DNA from: an uncultured Lachnospiraceae bacterium
GTDB taxonomy: Bacteria; Bacillota; Clostridia; Lachnospirales; Lachnospiraceae
Assembly: GCA_910588965.1 (NCBI GenBank)
Contig: CAJUSO010000040.1
Span: forward strand, 1-34,413
Direction: 5' to 3'
Length of the DNA: 34,413 nt
Shown here: one piece after another, positions 16,501 through 24,358 of the stretch
Layout of the letters: every line of letters begins with the position of its first letter
How positions within the stretch are numbered: position 1 is the first letter of the stretch
The notes under the pieces: generated by a model
The model's database searches: none
What the model saw: only the letters and a program-made list of their open reading frames with translations
What the model was told of the DNA's origin: nothing
Made by a program: the position numbers and the translations under genes

Positions 16501-19361
16501 TCCGCTATGCCCATAACCAGGGCGAATCAGGCATCGACCCGCGCTATGTCTCCTATCGGTTTGAATTGGAGCCAGGGGAATATGACGTGGAAGCCTGCAT
16601 GGGCAATTCCTGGGGGAATGCCGGCGCTCCTACCGTCACAGCCAGCGCCGAGGGCATAGAGCCTGTTTCTGTAACATACGGCGTTCCAGGCGGCGGCACG
16701 CAGGCAAAGAAGATGACCGTCCAATTGGAAGGCGCTGCCGTAGGTGAGAATGGGAAAGTTGCCCTGTCTGTGAAGGCAACCTCCTCTGACGCTACCTTAC
16801 AGATGAACTATATTAAGATTACGAAACACAAAAATGCAGAAGACGACGGACAGTACAAATACCTGGCGCCGAATAATGAGAAGGTCCTGGCAGATCAGCT
16901 CCCAGAGGGTATCTACATGGGCGAACTGCTGGCAGGCAAGGACTGGTATATTGATTACAGGAACCTGAAGAATAAGACAGACCGTTATTTCTTTATCAAT
17001 ACCTTCTCAGATGATACTTTCCGCGAGAAGACGATTACGCTGGACCTGCAGGCAGGGCAGAATACCATCCGCATTTACAATGACAACACATGGAACGTGA
17101 CTTACGGCGGCACCCAGAGCACGCCGGCAGAGACGAACCTGCCGAATTACACGCCGAACTTTGACAAATTCGTGATTACGCCAATCGCATTGGGGACGCC
17201 AGTAGCGTTGGAGGTTTCCCATGCCGTAAGGGTCAGCGCATCCACAGGCGGCCTTGTAACCGCAGACAAGAACACTGTCCCAGATAAGGGATCCTATACG
17301 TTGCGGATAGTTCCTGGGGAAGGGTGCAAGATTGTCAGCCTGTTAGTCAATGGCGTAGAGAAGAAAGCAGACCTTAAGGAAGGGGAAGGCGGATATAGCC
17401 TCACTGTGAGCAATGTAGCAGGAGACCAGGAAGTAAAAGCCTATTTTGAAGAGCCTGGCATCCCCAAAGATACCTTAAAAGCGCTCTATGACAAATATAA
17501 GGATTTAAAACAGGGAACCTATTCCGATCTGAGCTGGGAAGCCCTAGAAGGCGCCCTTGCCTATGCGAAGAAAGTGCTTGAAAATGACAAGGCGGCGCAA
17601 TACCAGATTACAGAGGCTTATGAGAGGCTGGCAGACGCGGTAGAAGGCTTGGTAGATATTGCAGGCCTGGTATATTTCGTAGACTGCGGCGACCATAACC
17701 CAGAGACCCTGTCAGAAGGGGACGCCTTTGGCAAGAACAATTCTGTTACAGACCGTATGTATGGCGCAGACAGCAAGACCGGGTATCACTGGGGCCTTGT
17801 GATGGAGCATGAGAATGAAAAAGAGACGCCTGGCGAGGGCAGTATGGCGACCAGCAGTGATGATAAGGCAATCTATACCAATTTCCAGAAAGCCTTGTCC
17901 AACAGCGGCGCTGACCTGATGGACGGCCAGAGCAAGGAAGCAACCTTACGTTATGCGCACGGCCAGGACACGGCAGGGATCAGCCCAAGGTATGTGTCTT
18001 ACCGGTTTGAGTTGGATCCAGGCAAATACAAGGTCACCGTGGGCATGAGCAACACTTGGGGCAATGCTACTTCCCCAACCGTTACACTCCATGCAGAAGG
18101 TGCAGAAGATGCTGCAGAGCAGTATGCCGTTCCCCAAAGCGGAAGGCAGGAAAAGACGATGGAGATTGACCTGGCTGAGGCAAAGGCAAATGAAAGGGGA
18201 CGTGCGGAACTGTCAGTAAAGGCAACGTCTTCCGATGCTACCATACAGATGAGCTACATTATCATTGAATCAGAAGATGATGCTACCCCTACCGTTGTGC
18301 CAGTGGAGAAGATAACCGTAACAGGCGCTGCTTCCAAGCTGAAGGTTGGGGAAACCGCAGAGCTGAAGGCAGCCGTTGAGCCTGCAGATGCAACCAATAA
18401 AGAAGTAAGCTGGAAATCCTCCGATGAAACAGTGGCAGTTGTGTCTGGGCAAGGCGTGGTAACGGCAAAAGGAGCCGGAACAGCAACTATCACAGCAACT
18501 GCAGCAGACGGATCCGGCGTATCCGGGACATACAAAGTAACAGTAGAGAAGAAGGCAGAGGAGCCAAAGCCAGTGAAGGTAACCAAGATTACGGTAACCG
18601 GGTCAATCACAAAGCTTGCAGTTGGCAAGAAGGCAGCCCTCAAGGCAGCTGTACTGCCCTCCAATGCAGACAACAAAAAGGTTACATGGAAAACGTCTAA
18701 CCCCAAGGTAGCAGTAGTATCAGGAAGCGGCGTAGTGACTGCAAAGGGAGCCGGGACAGCAACGGTTACAGCAACGGCAGCGGATGGCTCTGGCGTAACA
18801 GGCCGTTATAAAATAAGCGTGGTGAAGCATGCTGTGAAGAAGGTTGCTTTAAAGAGCACAAGCACAGCCCTTGCCGCAGGCAAGAAGGCAACTGTAAAGG
18901 CAACTATAACAACAACCGGCAAGACAGCCAATAAAGCCTTGAAGTGGAGCAGTTCAAATTCCAAGTATGCTTCCGTATCCAGCAAAGGCGTGGTAACATC
19001 CAAAAAAGCAGGCGCTGGGAAAACGGTTACCATCACGGCAGCGGCAACCGATGGGAGCGGCAAGAAGGCTTCCGTAAGGATAAAAATCCTGAAGCATGCA
19101 GTGAAGAAGATTACGCTCAAATGCAGCAAGAAAACTATTGCAGCCGGCAAAAAAGTAACTGTAAAGGCCACAGTGGCCACGACGGGCAAGACAGCCAATA
19201 AGTCATTAAGCTGGTCAACGTCAAATAAGAAATACGCTACCGTAAATTCCAAGGGCGTTGTTACCGCAAAGAAGGCTGGGAAAGGGAAAACCGTTACCAT
19301 CAAGGCAGTTTCCAAAGATGGGACGAACAAAAAAGCAAGCATTAAGATAAAAATCAAATAA
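13530..19361 (+). CDS. Giant secreted multidomain glycosidase-like surface protein
   Basis: This 1943-aa exported protein starts at ATG 13530, preceded by AAGGAG; a longer frame adds seven residues. A signal peptide covers about 1-35 (KKWKQVLRKAAVSVLAAAVM, cleavage near VNA-ATP). Residues of about 40-480 look like a clan GH-A-type catalytic region, with candidate acid/base Glu187 in VPINETTPYG and nucleophile Glu300 in CINEYAEMD. CBM6/CBM35-like beta-sandwiches begin at about 492 (VYEAE), 651 (IYEAE) and 791 (IEAED). The third appears split by a ~205-aa domain (about 898-1100) that recurs at about 1380-1580 with CGDH and GKNNSVTD motifs. Between them lie a repeat-type domain (about 1231-1310) and a FIVAR-like helical domain (about 1314-1377). 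Four BIG2 Ig-like domains fill about 1590-1943, increasingly Lys-rich. There is no LPXTG motif, so wall attachment is probably ionic. Substrate unknown; arabinose- or xylose-containing glycans are a guess from neighbours. Confidence 0.92.
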   Translation: MKKWKQVLRKAAVSVLAAAVMAGSAFTPGIGSIQVNAATPKATLTVDVSPQENTGEIIHGAAGFLYGVSSENVPTTNTIVPLKSKILVTKGAVGTEHPYGDALDVAKTFLESGGQQVQMYNSNYYGVFGVTATIERYCDDLQKYIAPAVTSWKEAWKAEHGTPEQPKDKIGSQVDIDKAIVYVPINETTPYGDDANINRAWQSYRNAIKSVDVNAALAGPNDWGYISESRYESFFQFCADNDCMPDVITWHELNTNSLYYIGPHMDSFRNIWNNKIDWSAYNTAHNTTGIPEIPQICINEYAEMDYCGVPGRLVNWIARLEDEKITGCLPFWHQANNLNDLAAGANEGNGAWWLYKWYGDMSGTTQPVDTSTSYEKLYGVSTMDESKKISTTLLGGFTGDITVKLDNVTDTETFKDATVVHATVQETMFTGFHGAASGTPTILEGAYPVNEDGSVTVTIPDALFENAYNVTLTQASGDEIVNIPLTGDSGTVYEAEKAELSGGAAATPASTSPSYYMSNDGSGNRAVDMPDGAVMSYTVEVPADGKYKLDFAYGNGQGTVRNDMNVHNPVNLKQTFSLDGGEAQEVVMESTLFQSMTGVKTLYYDLSAGKHTVTVTTPSGAGASSGLLLHDFVRVTYAGVYQEAVPSFNQIYEAELADVNRLLGNTDTTVSTQTEIKGYSGGGYVTGLSKRKVPEGGGIRMTVVVGESGLYNLSLRYHASANGTANIYVENTAVTLDRLNQSVALRSGADWQTATASVYLQKGINVVDVDMTSEAALDYMRVQALPAQEHSTTIEAEDAIPAELAGSIKVADSEGASGGKYVEGMKGSYLNPDYLEFTYQAPAAGKYQMQAFHSNEDLAGSHSYNIKTTDKYAVVEVNGQSDSPKFVLAGGEAEEPELCYFVDCGDHDPSTVSEGDSLGKNNSVTDQLYGADSESGYQWGLVMEHEDEVETPGEGSVVSSEDDKAVYTNFQKALSNSPEDLKDGKAKEATFRYAHNQGESGIDPRYVSYRFELEPGEYDVEACMGNSWGNAGAPTVTASAEGIEPVSVTYGVPGGGTQAKKMTVQLEGAAVGENGKVALSVKATSSDATLQMNYIKITKHKNAEDDGQYKYLAPNNEKVLADQLPEGIYMGELLAGKDWYIDYRNLKNKTDRYFFINTFSDDTFREKTITLDLQAGQNTIRIYNDNTWNVTYGGTQSTPAETNLPNYTPNFDKFVITPIALGTPVALEVSHAVRVSASTGGLVTADKNTVPDKGSYTLRIVPGEGCKIVSLLVNGVEKKADLKEGEGGYSLTVSNVAGDQEVKAYFEEPGIPKDTLKALYDKYKDLKQGTYSDLSWEALEGALAYAKKVLENDKAAQYQITEAYERLADAVEGLVDIAGLVYFVDCGDHNPETLSEGDAFGKNNSVTDRMYGADSKTGYHWGLVMEHENEKETPGEGSMATSSDDKAIYTNFQKALSNSGADLMDGQSKEATLRYAHGQDTAGISPRYVSYRFELDPGKYKVTVGMSNTWGNATSPTVTLHAEGAEDAAEQYAVPQSGRQEKTMEIDLAEAKANERGRAELSVKATSSDATIQMSYIIIESEDDATPTVVPVEKITVTGAASKLKVGETAELKAAVEPADATNKEVSWKSSDETVAVVSGQGVVTAKGAGTATITATAADGSGVSGTYKVTVEKKAEEPKPVKVTKITVTGSITKLAVGKKAALKAAVLPSNADNKKVTWKTSNPKVAVVSGSGVVTAKGAGTATVTATAADGSGVTGRYKISVVKHAVKKVALKSTSTALAAGKKATVKATITTTGKTANKALKWSSSNSKYASVSSKGVVTSKKAGAGKTVTITAAATDGSGKKASVRIKILKHAVKKITLKCSKKTIAAGKKVTVKATVATTGKTANKSLSWSTSNKKYATVNSKGVVTAKKAGKGKTVTIKAVSKDGTNKKASIKIKIK
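16223..18270 (+). repeat. Duplicated ~205-aa domain within the giant surface protein
   Basis: The coding segments at about 16223-16833 and 17668-18270 encode closely similar domains. Shared landmarks in order are YFVDCGDH, FGKNNSVTD or LGKNNSVTD, GLVMEHE, YTNFQKALSNS, RYVSYRFEL, and LSVKATSSDATIQM or LSVKATSSDATLQM. The two copies are separated by about 280 residues of other domains, so they arose by duplication and insertion rather than simple tandem growth. Confidence 0.8.
18301..19355 (+). repeat. Four tandem BIG2 Ig-like domains
   Basis: Each unit of about 85-90 residues follows the pattern KITVTGxxxKLxVGxxAxLK, then SWKSSDETVAVVSGQGVVTA, then GTATITATAADGSGV. Units 1-2 resemble each other most, as do units 3-4, suggesting duplication of pairs. 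Units 3-4 are strongly basic, fitting adhesion to teichoic acid or cell wall. Confidence 0.85.
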
Positions 19362-19395
19362 AGCATCCCAGATTATTTCATGGATGGTACAAAGG

Positions 19396-19428
19396 GCACA
19401 GGCAAAGCAAATAAAGCTTTGCCTGTGC
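19396..19428 (+). other. 13-bp perfect hairpin between the two giant genes
   Basis: GCACAGGCAAAGC pairs with GCTTTGCCTGTGC around a 7-nt AT loop. No U-run follows, so it may stabilise mRNA ends or act as a weak terminator between the two secreted-enzyme genes. Confidence 0.6.
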
Positions 19429-19437
19429 ATCGTGCTC

Positions 19438-19477
19438 ATGAAGGGATTATTAGACAGCGGATAGATGCTCCCTTCAT
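19438..19477 (+). other. Second hairpin in the leader of the GH43 surface protein gene
   Basis: ATGAAGGGA pairs perfectly with TCCCTTCAT across a 22-nt loop. It lies about 40 bp upstream of the next start codon, so it could influence read-through or translation of the GH43 gene. Confidence 0.5.
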
Positions 19478-19519
19478 TGGCGCATAGGACAAGAAAGGGA
19501 CAGAAGGAGGTAGGGTAAT

Positions 19520-22500
19520 ATGAAGGGTAAAACAAACCGCATTTTTATTATAATGCTGTCAATCTGGGCAGTTTGTATTTCGGTGGGGATATCCGTATTG
19601 GCTGCGCCGAAGGAGGAGGGGTTGGCGCTGCATTACGATATGAGCCGCCAGGGCGGCAGGCTGCTGGATGTCTCAGGAAATGGGAACCATGGCATGATGC
19701 ATAATATTACAGGCCGTGATTTTTCCAGATACCGCCAAGGAGACGTCCTGAACCTGGACGGAAGCCAGAAATATGTGGAAATCCCCAGGAGCGCAGGCCT
19801 GGGGGATGAGGTGACCGTGGAGGTGACCCTAACGTCGCAGGTAAACCAGATGCACTGGGCCTGGTGCCTGGGCAGCAAAAGCGCCGATACGGCATATCAT
19901 TACCTGTTCCTGGATCCGAACCAAATCGGAGACGGCAGGATTTTGGCAGCCATCAAAGACGGCAGCAGGGAACAGAGGCTGCCCCTGTCAGCCGTAATGG
20001 ACGGGACGAAGGCTTACCATACCATAACGGTTACCCATAAGACAAATGAGACGGCTTTATACCTGGATGGGGAAAGGATTGGGGATCCAATCAACAGCGG
20101 CTACAGCCTCTCTGCCATCCTCCGGGATGGGACAGACCCAGAAGAAAATTTTATTGGCTATATCGGAAAGTCTTTATTTCACGTAGACCCCTATTTTTCC
20201 GGTTCAATTGCCGATTTTAAGATATACAGCCGCGCCTTGCCGGCAGCAGAGGTAAGGCAGGGCAGCGATTTGAATGAAGCAGCCAGGGAATTGGACGTAG
20301 CCCAGGCCGTGTACGCCGATTTGGATTTGCCAAGGGAGGGGCTCCATGGCGCTGCTATTTCCTGGGTATCCAGCCAGCCCGATGCCATATCACCGGCAGG
20401 GAAGGTGTGTTTGGGGGACAGCCGGAAGGCTGTGACGCTGACCGCAACGGTTGCCTTAGGAGGGCGTTCCTGCACGAAGGCTTTTGACGTGGAAGTCCTG
20501 GCCAAGGATGAGGTTGCGCCGTATATGCTGTCTTCCCTGAACCTTCCCTATGCGCTCTCTGCCAGGGATACCCTGCCAGCCTTGCAAGGGGCGCAGGTAT
20601 CCATTTCCTGGAAAAGTGCGCCGGAAGGCTATGTGACGACAGATGGCAGGCTGATTACTGGTTTTGATGGGATGGAACAGGTAACTTTGACTGCGGAGGC
20701 AAAGGATAAGGCGACTGGGGCAGTGCTTGCCTCTAAGGAATTCCCTTCCTTGCTGATGGGGCAGGATTCTGCTTACGTCTTGGGCTATTACCGAAAGGGA
20801 GGCACTCCCCAGGCAGATTCCCTCCACTTAGCCTACAGCCAGGATGGGAAAAGCTTTGAGGCTTTGTATTTCAATACGGGGATTCTTTTCCCCCATGCAG
20901 ATTTTGAGGCAGACAGGGAATCAGGGAAGATGGTCCATTTAAAGGAGCCCTATCTGTTCCGGCTTAAGGACGGCAGGATAGGTGTGGCTGCAAGGAGGGA
21001 AAGCGAGAGCAAGCGGCCAGGGGCGGTCCTGCTGTATGCTACGGAAGATATGCTGAAATACCAGCCCTTGAGCGACGACGAGGCAGGGCTGCTGCAGCTG
21101 GGGCAGGAAGAGGTATATCAGCCCCGCTGTGAATATGATTCCAGCAGCCAGGCTTACCGGATTTACTGGGAAGATGGGAAAGGCGGCGCATATTACAGCA
21201 CTACCGCCGATTTCAAAAGCGTTAGCGCACCCGTTGCCTGCCAGAAGGAAAGCCGGAAGGCGGAAGAAACCGGCATTGCTTCCGCCATCCCAGGAAACGT
21301 GCTGGCAGTCACCCAGGCAGAGGCGGATAAGCTGCTGAAAAAATTAAGGCCGGTGGAGAATACGTCAATGTCCGCAGTGTCAATCCGTACTTCCGTGGGC
21401 AAGCCCTTAGGGATTGGCGCATTGGGGGATAAAGTAACCGCCCATTATACAGATACCTCTACCCGGGCATTCCCTGTCCAGTGGGATGAGGCCAATTTCA
21501 AGGCGGTTGATTTTAGCAAGGAAGGGACGTATCAGGTGAGGGGGACGGTCTTGCAGAAAAGCTACCAAGGGTTAGACCTGCCACGCAAGGCAGACCCTAC
21601 AGCGGTAGCTTATCAGGGGAAGTATTATTTTGTCTCCACAGAAGAGGCGGGCAATAACAGTGAGGTGTATATCCGGAAAGCCTCTACAGTGGAGGGGCTT
21701 TGGAATCCTGGCGCCGAACAGGCGCGCATCTTAAAGAACCGGGATTTTGCGGGCTTAGAAGGGCTGCAGTGGGCGCCGGAACTCCATGTTGTAGGCGGCA
21801 GGCTGTGTTTCTTTGTATCTTCCAGCCATAGCGGCAATTGGGACGGCGTGCGTTCCATTGTGTTTACCTTAAAGGACGGCGGGGATCCCCTGCGCCAAGA
21901 GGATTGGGGGAATCCCCATGAATTTTTGAAAAAGGATGGTTCTGTGCTGTATGCAAGGGAAAAGGGGATTTCCCTGGACATGACGTATTTTGAGAACCAA
22001 GGGCGCCATTATGTCTGTTGGGCACAGCGGGGCGTGTTCGGGACGGAGCCGAAGACCTCTGATATCTATATTGGGGAGATTGCCCCGGCAGAGCCATGGA
22101 AGTTAATCAGCAATCCCGTCATGCTGAAACGCTGCGACCAGAGCTGGGACAGGGACGGGGGGAACGGAGACGGCCTTGGGGGCGTGGATGAGGGCCCCTT
22201 TGCCATCCTGCATGGCGGCAAGGTATTCCTTACCTATTCAGGCGGCAGCCATACGCTTTCCAATGGCAAGCAGACAGGGACTTATACCGTAGGCCTCTTG
22301 ACAGCAAGCCAAGGCGCGGATCTCTTAAATGCCGCGTCCTGGGAGGTTACGGATTACCCAATCCTGCCCATGGGGGCAGTAAACGGCGAGACGGCTTCCG
22401 GCCACCATTCCTTTGTAACCGATACGGAAGGCAACGACGTATTTGTCTACCATACCAGGGACGTTGCGGCCAGCGATTCCCCATGGGACCGGCGTGTGAG

Positions 22501-23257
22501 GGCCAGGATTGTCCATTGGGCTTATGACGGGACGCCAATCCTCTATATGACCCCAGAAATGGAAATAAAGCCTGGGAATAAAAATATAACGGCCACCATA
22601 ACGGTAACAGAGGACGCCCAGCCCCATGTCCATACCTTCAAACCCTTTACCCAGAAGGCGAAGGTGGGCAAAAACGGCTATTCTTGCAATAAGTGCGCAA
22701 CGTGCGGCAAGATCCAGGGCAAAAAGGTAATTTACGCCGTAAAAGCCCTTACGGTAAAAAAAGGCCCCTATGTATATAATAAGAAAGAAAAGAAACCTTC
22801 CGTTACGCTGAAGGATGCAAAAGGGAATGTAATCCCGAAGAAATATTACAGCATTTCTTACCAGGATAATAAGAAGGTAGGAAGGGCGGTTGCCATTGCT
22901 AAATTAAAAGGGAATTACACAGGCAAGGTCAAGGCATCCTTTGATATCCTCCCGCAGGGAACCAGCCTTACCAAGCTTAAGGCTCTCCCCAAAGGGTTCC
23001 AGGCTGCCTGGAAGAAACAACCGTCGCAGGTCACAGGATATGAAGTCCAGTATGCTGCAAACAGCAAGTTTACGAAGAAAGCGTCGGCGGCTAAGAAAAT
23101 AGCCAAGGCAGGGACCGTTTCCAAGTCCTTTTCCAAGCTGAAAGCGAAAAAAACCTATTATGTGCGTGTCCGCACTTATAAAATTGTGAAGGTAAATGGA
23201 AAAAGGAAGGTATTTTATTCCGCATGGTCCAAAGCCAGGAAGGTGAGATGCAGATAG
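19520..23257 (+). CDS. Large secreted GH43-family enzyme with LamG-like and wall-binding domains
   Basis: This 1245-aa protein has a signal peptide (about 1-29, ending VLA-AP) after GAAGGAGGTAGGGTAATATG. A LamG-like sandwich spans about 34-245 (LALHYDMSRQGGRLLDVSGN). An Ig-like domain with SWVSSQPD covers about 250-330. A propeller-like segment (about 420-570, SLHLAYSQDGKSF, YLFRLKDGRIGVAARRE) resembles half of a GH43 fold. The catalytic GH43 domain follows (about 685-1000). It has Asp692 in RKADP, Asp820 in SLDMTYF, Glu891 in VDEGPF, plus WAPELH and SGHHSFV, which together match the GH43 catalytic triad. The C-terminus is a basic cell-surface module with a Cys-rich CNKCATCGK and an Fn3-like end (GYEVQYAANSKFTKKA). 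It probably releases arabinose or xylose side chains outside the cell, in cooperation with the preceding protein. Confidence 0.92.
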   Translation: MKGKTNRIFIIMLSIWAVCISVGISVLAAPKEEGLALHYDMSRQGGRLLDVSGNGNHGMMHNITGRDFSRYRQGDVLNLDGSQKYVEIPRSAGLGDEVTVEVTLTSQVNQMHWAWCLGSKSADTAYHYLFLDPNQIGDGRILAAIKDGSREQRLPLSAVMDGTKAYHTITVTHKTNETALYLDGERIGDPINSGYSLSAILRDGTDPEENFIGYIGKSLFHVDPYFSGSIADFKIYSRALPAAEVRQGSDLNEAARELDVAQAVYADLDLPREGLHGAAISWVSSQPDAISPAGKVCLGDSRKAVTLTATVALGGRSCTKAFDVEVLAKDEVAPYMLSSLNLPYALSARDTLPALQGAQVSISWKSAPEGYVTTDGRLITGFDGMEQVTLTAEAKDKATGAVLASKEFPSLLMGQDSAYVLGYYRKGGTPQADSLHLAYSQDGKSFEALYFNTGILFPHADFEADRESGKMVHLKEPYLFRLKDGRIGVAARRESESKRPGAVLLYATEDMLKYQPLSDDEAGLLQLGQEEVYQPRCEYDSSSQAYRIYWEDGKGGAYYSTTADFKSVSAPVACQKESRKAEETGIASAIPGNVLAVTQAEADKLLKKLRPVENTSMSAVSIRTSVGKPLGIGALGDKVTAHYTDTSTRAFPVQWDEANFKAVDFSKEGTYQVRGTVLQKSYQGLDLPRKADPTAVAYQGKYYFVSTEEAGNNSEVYIRKASTVEGLWNPGAEQARILKNRDFAGLEGLQWAPELHVVGGRLCFFVSSSHSGNWDGVRSIVFTLKDGGDPLRQEDWGNPHEFLKKDGSVLYAREKGISLDMTYFENQGRHYVCWAQRGVFGTEPKTSDIYIGEIAPAEPWKLISNPVMLKRCDQSWDRDGGNGDGLGGVDEGPFAILHGGKVFLTYSGGSHTLSNGKQTGTYTVGLLTASQGADLLNAASWEVTDYPILPMGAVNGETASGHHSFVTDTEGNDVFVYHTRDVAASDSPWDRRVRARIVHWAYDGTPILYMTPEMEIKPGNKNITATITVTEDAQPHVHTFKPFTQKAKVGKNGYSCNKCATCGKIQGKKVIYAVKALTVKKGPYVYNKKEKKPSVTLKDAKGNVIPKKYYSISYQDNKKVGRAVAIAKLKGNYTGKVKASFDILPQGTSLTKLKALPKGFQAAWKKQPSQVTGYEVQYAANSKFTKKASAAKKIAKAGTVSKSFSKLKAKKTYYVRVRTYKIVKVNGKRKVFYSAWSKARKVRCR

Positions 23258-23289
23258 GGATTAAGGAATGGAAATATGAAAAACAGGTA

Positions 23290-23320
23290 TTGACTCTCTC
23301 GTAGCGTAACGGTTTATGAT
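23290..23320 (+). promoter_or_regulatory. MerR-type promoter with 19-bp spacer
   Basis: TTGACT (23290-23295) and TATGAT (23315-23320) are separated by 19 bp rather than 17. This is the hallmark of promoters that MerR-family proteins twist into an active shape. The spacer contains a GTAGCGTAAC-centred imperfect dyad. It lies directly upstream of the MerR gene, so autoregulation is expected. Confidence 0.75.
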
Positions 23321-23339
23321 TGGAGCGGAAGGAGGGAAA

Positions 23340-24179
23340 ATGAAAACCGTAAAGGATGTGTCAAAGTTAACTGGGGTAAGTATAAGGACACTGAGGTATT
23401 ATGATGAAATTGGCCTGCTAAAGCCAACGGAATTAACGGAAGCCGGTTATCGCCTTTATGACAGCAAAGCGTTAGGGAGATTGCAGGAAATTATGTTCTT
23501 TCGAGAATTGGAAATCCCATTGATGGACATTAAAAAAATCATAGATAACCCTAATTATGATAAAGAACAGGCTTTATCCGCCCAAAAATCTTTGTTAGAG
23601 CAGGAGCGGAACCGGCTGAATGGGATTATTGGATTAATCGCAGATGTAATGGAAGGAGCCAATACTATGAGTTTTGAGCCGTTTCGTAACGAGGAAATAC
23701 AGAAGATAGTAAACCATACGTTAGGATGTATGTCAGAAGAAAAGCTTGGGGAGCAGGTAGAAAAATATGGGGGGATGGAACAGTATAAAAGGCATTTGGC
23801 GTCCGGCTTTGCGAATGAGCAGGCAGCCGCCGATTTATTGAAATGGTATGGCAGCAAAGAAAAAGCAATAGAAGCAGTCATGCAGTCAACTGGGAATGGT
23901 GAAGAAATAAAGCAGGAACAAGAGGAAAATGCAAAAATCTATAAACAGTTTATGGCTGCGAAAGAAGCTGGCGATATGGATATGGCACATTCTGCTGTTG
24001 AGATGCTTGCAGAGAATTATAAGGCAATGTTTTCGCTTGGGAATGCGAGGAATATCCTGCTTGATTTGGCAAAAGAATATCTGCAAAGCGGGAAACTTGC
24101 AGAAGCAGCCGATAGCCAGTTTGGAAAAGGCTGTTCAGAATATGTTGCACACGCGATACAGCATTATTATGGCGTATGA
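23340..24179 (+). CDS. MerR-family regulator with TipA-like ligand-binding domain
   Basis: This 279-aa regulator has a winged helix-turn-helix at about 1-70 (KDVSKLTGVSIRTLRYYDEI, then GLLKP, GYRLYD). A coiled dimerisation helix spans about 75-115 (AQKSLLEQERNRLNGIIGLI). The C-terminal domain (about 150-279, YKRHLASGF, KQFMAAKEAGDMD, ending SEYVAHAIQHYYG) matches the TipAS drug-binding fold, which traps diverse antibiotics. I start at ATG 23340 because GGAAGGAGGG sits just upstream; a longer frame from 23316 overlaps the -10 box. No obvious target gene follows on the same strand, so it may act on distant genes or only on itself. Confidence 0.93.
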   Translation: MKTVKDVSKLTGVSIRTLRYYDEIGLLKPTELTEAGYRLYDSKALGRLQEIMFFRELEIPLMDIKKIIDNPNYDKEQALSAQKSLLEQERNRLNGIIGLIADVMEGANTMSFEPFRNEEIQKIVNHTLGCMSEEKLGEQVEKYGGMEQYKRHLASGFANEQAAADLLKWYGSKEKAIEAVMQSTGNGEEIKQEQEENAKIYKQFMAAKEAGDMDMAHSAVEMLAENYKAMFSLGNARNILLDLAKEYLQSGKLAEAADSQFGKGCSEYVAHAIQHYYGV

Positions 24180-24306
24180 TATGTGCCAAAAGCGTAATGA
24201 AAATAAATTAACCGAAAATTGGCAGTAAAAGCATGCCCATGCAATTAGAGGCAGCCGAGATTATCTATGGGGCAATGGCTCCGCTTTTAGGTTAAAGAAT
24301 GAAAAA

Positions 24307-24352
24307 GAGGGCGTCGCAAAATCATCAAATGAGATGATGAAGCGACGCCCTC
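24307..24352 (-). terminator. Terminator of the ANL ligase gene
   Basis: An 11-bp perfect stem GAGGGCGTCGC/GCGACGCCCTC, with an inner TCATC/GATGA stem, is followed on the minus strand by TTTTTC. It lies 7 bp past the stop codon of the minus-strand ligase gene. The bases between the MerR gene and here contain only a 20-codon open frame of no clear meaning. Confidence 0.9.
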
Positions 24353-24358
24353 ATAGGA

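Noticed and set aside
18301..19355. CRISPR-like array from periodic similarity
   Set aside because: The periodicity is about 260 bp, lies within an open frame and corresponds to protein Ig-like domains.
18254..19366. Long antisense frames opposite the BIG2 repeats
   Set aside because: They are mirror frames of the repetitive Lys/Ala/Thr-rich coding DNA and carry no independent signals.
24238..24297. A 20-codon frame (MPMQLEAAEIIYGAMAPLLG) after the MerR gene
   Set aside because: It is very short with no clear ribosome binding site; it could be a remnant, but there is not enough to call.
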